Of a DNA stretch of 6,210 nt, positions 6,122 to 6,210 are shown piece by piece. The translations under genes and the position numbers were made by a program. Origin of the DNA: S144-45 sp015494035. GTDB lineage: Bacteria; Pseudomonadota; Gammaproteobacteria; Xanthomonadales; Marinicellaceae. The stretch spans positions 1 through 6,210 of the forward strand of contig JALUIX010000154.1 in NCBI GenBank assembly GCA_027057345.1, written 5' to 3'. The notes beneath the pieces are model-generated. The model was given only the letters and a program-made list of their open reading frames with translations. It searched no databases and was not told the DNA's origin. Every line of letters begins with the position of its first letter. Positions within the stretch are counted from its first letter, which is position 1.

Positions 6122-6210
6122 GGGAAGCTCTGATCGAATCGTGACACGGCATCTTGCGGCGTAAAATCGTCCATTTCTGTGTTGCAAACCTTCGCAATAG
6201 CTTGTTATTG
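6122..6210 (-). repeat. MITE-like repeat, copy 3, partial at window edge
   Basis: The first 89 bases of this inverted copy are visible; the rest lies outside the window. Read on the minus strand it gives the right half of the element, ending GATTCGATCAGAGCTTCCC then TAA. Past the internal hairpin it differs from copy 2 at only two positions. The hairpin region (6195-6210) is one base shorter than in copies 1 and 2 but keeps most of its pairing. Its right end lies 39 bases upstream of the peroxiredoxin start codon, so it occupies the expected promoter region of that operon. Confidence 0.9.

Overview
The window looks like a chromosomal segment of a proteobacterium, most likely a gammaproteobacterium with moderate GC content. 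This is inferred from gene content: an exported gamma-glutamyltransferase-family enzyme, paired small dodecins, a PrxQ/Bcp peroxiredoxin, a pterin carbinolamine dehydratase, and a secreted protein ending in an F-x-x-G-F-E tail. The species cannot be named from the sequence.

Layout. Positions 1-250 hold two head-to-tail copies of a short non-coding repeat, the first degenerate. A secreted, probably carbohydrate-active protein (357-2078, +) follows, then an exported gamma-glutamyltransferase-family enzyme (2190-3914, +). Next come two 67-residue dodecin paralogues (4079-4282 and 4466-4669, +), separated by another copy of the repeat that abuts the stop codon of the first. A strong hairpin terminator at 4730-4757 sits between convergent units. 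On the minus strand, reading from right to left, is an apparent operon: an exported Bcp-type peroxiredoxin (6082-5459), a GFA/CENP-V zinc-fold gene that overlaps it by ATGA but is broken by two frameshifts (5462-5087), and pterin-4a-carbinolamine dehydratase (5058-4756). A further copy of the repeat, in reverse orientation, begins upstream of the peroxiredoxin gene at 6122 and runs off the window.

The most unusual thing here is the repeat. It is about 162 bp long, has imperfect terminal inverted repeats of about 18 bp (GGAAGC-K-CTGAT-Y-GAATC), contains an internal hairpin and encodes no transposase, so it resembles a MITE. All three well-preserved copies lie just upstream of a gene with the same end facing the start codon, including the copy on the opposite strand. 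Either insertion is biased, or the element provides something such as a promoter, leader or insulator to the downstream gene.

The genes do not form one pathway. The peroxiredoxin and the GGT-family enzyme could both act in periplasmic thiol and peroxide chemistry, the dodecins bind flavin in known relatives, and the carbinolamine dehydratase recycles a pterin cofactor. No CRISPR array, tRNA, rRNA or complete transposon is visible.
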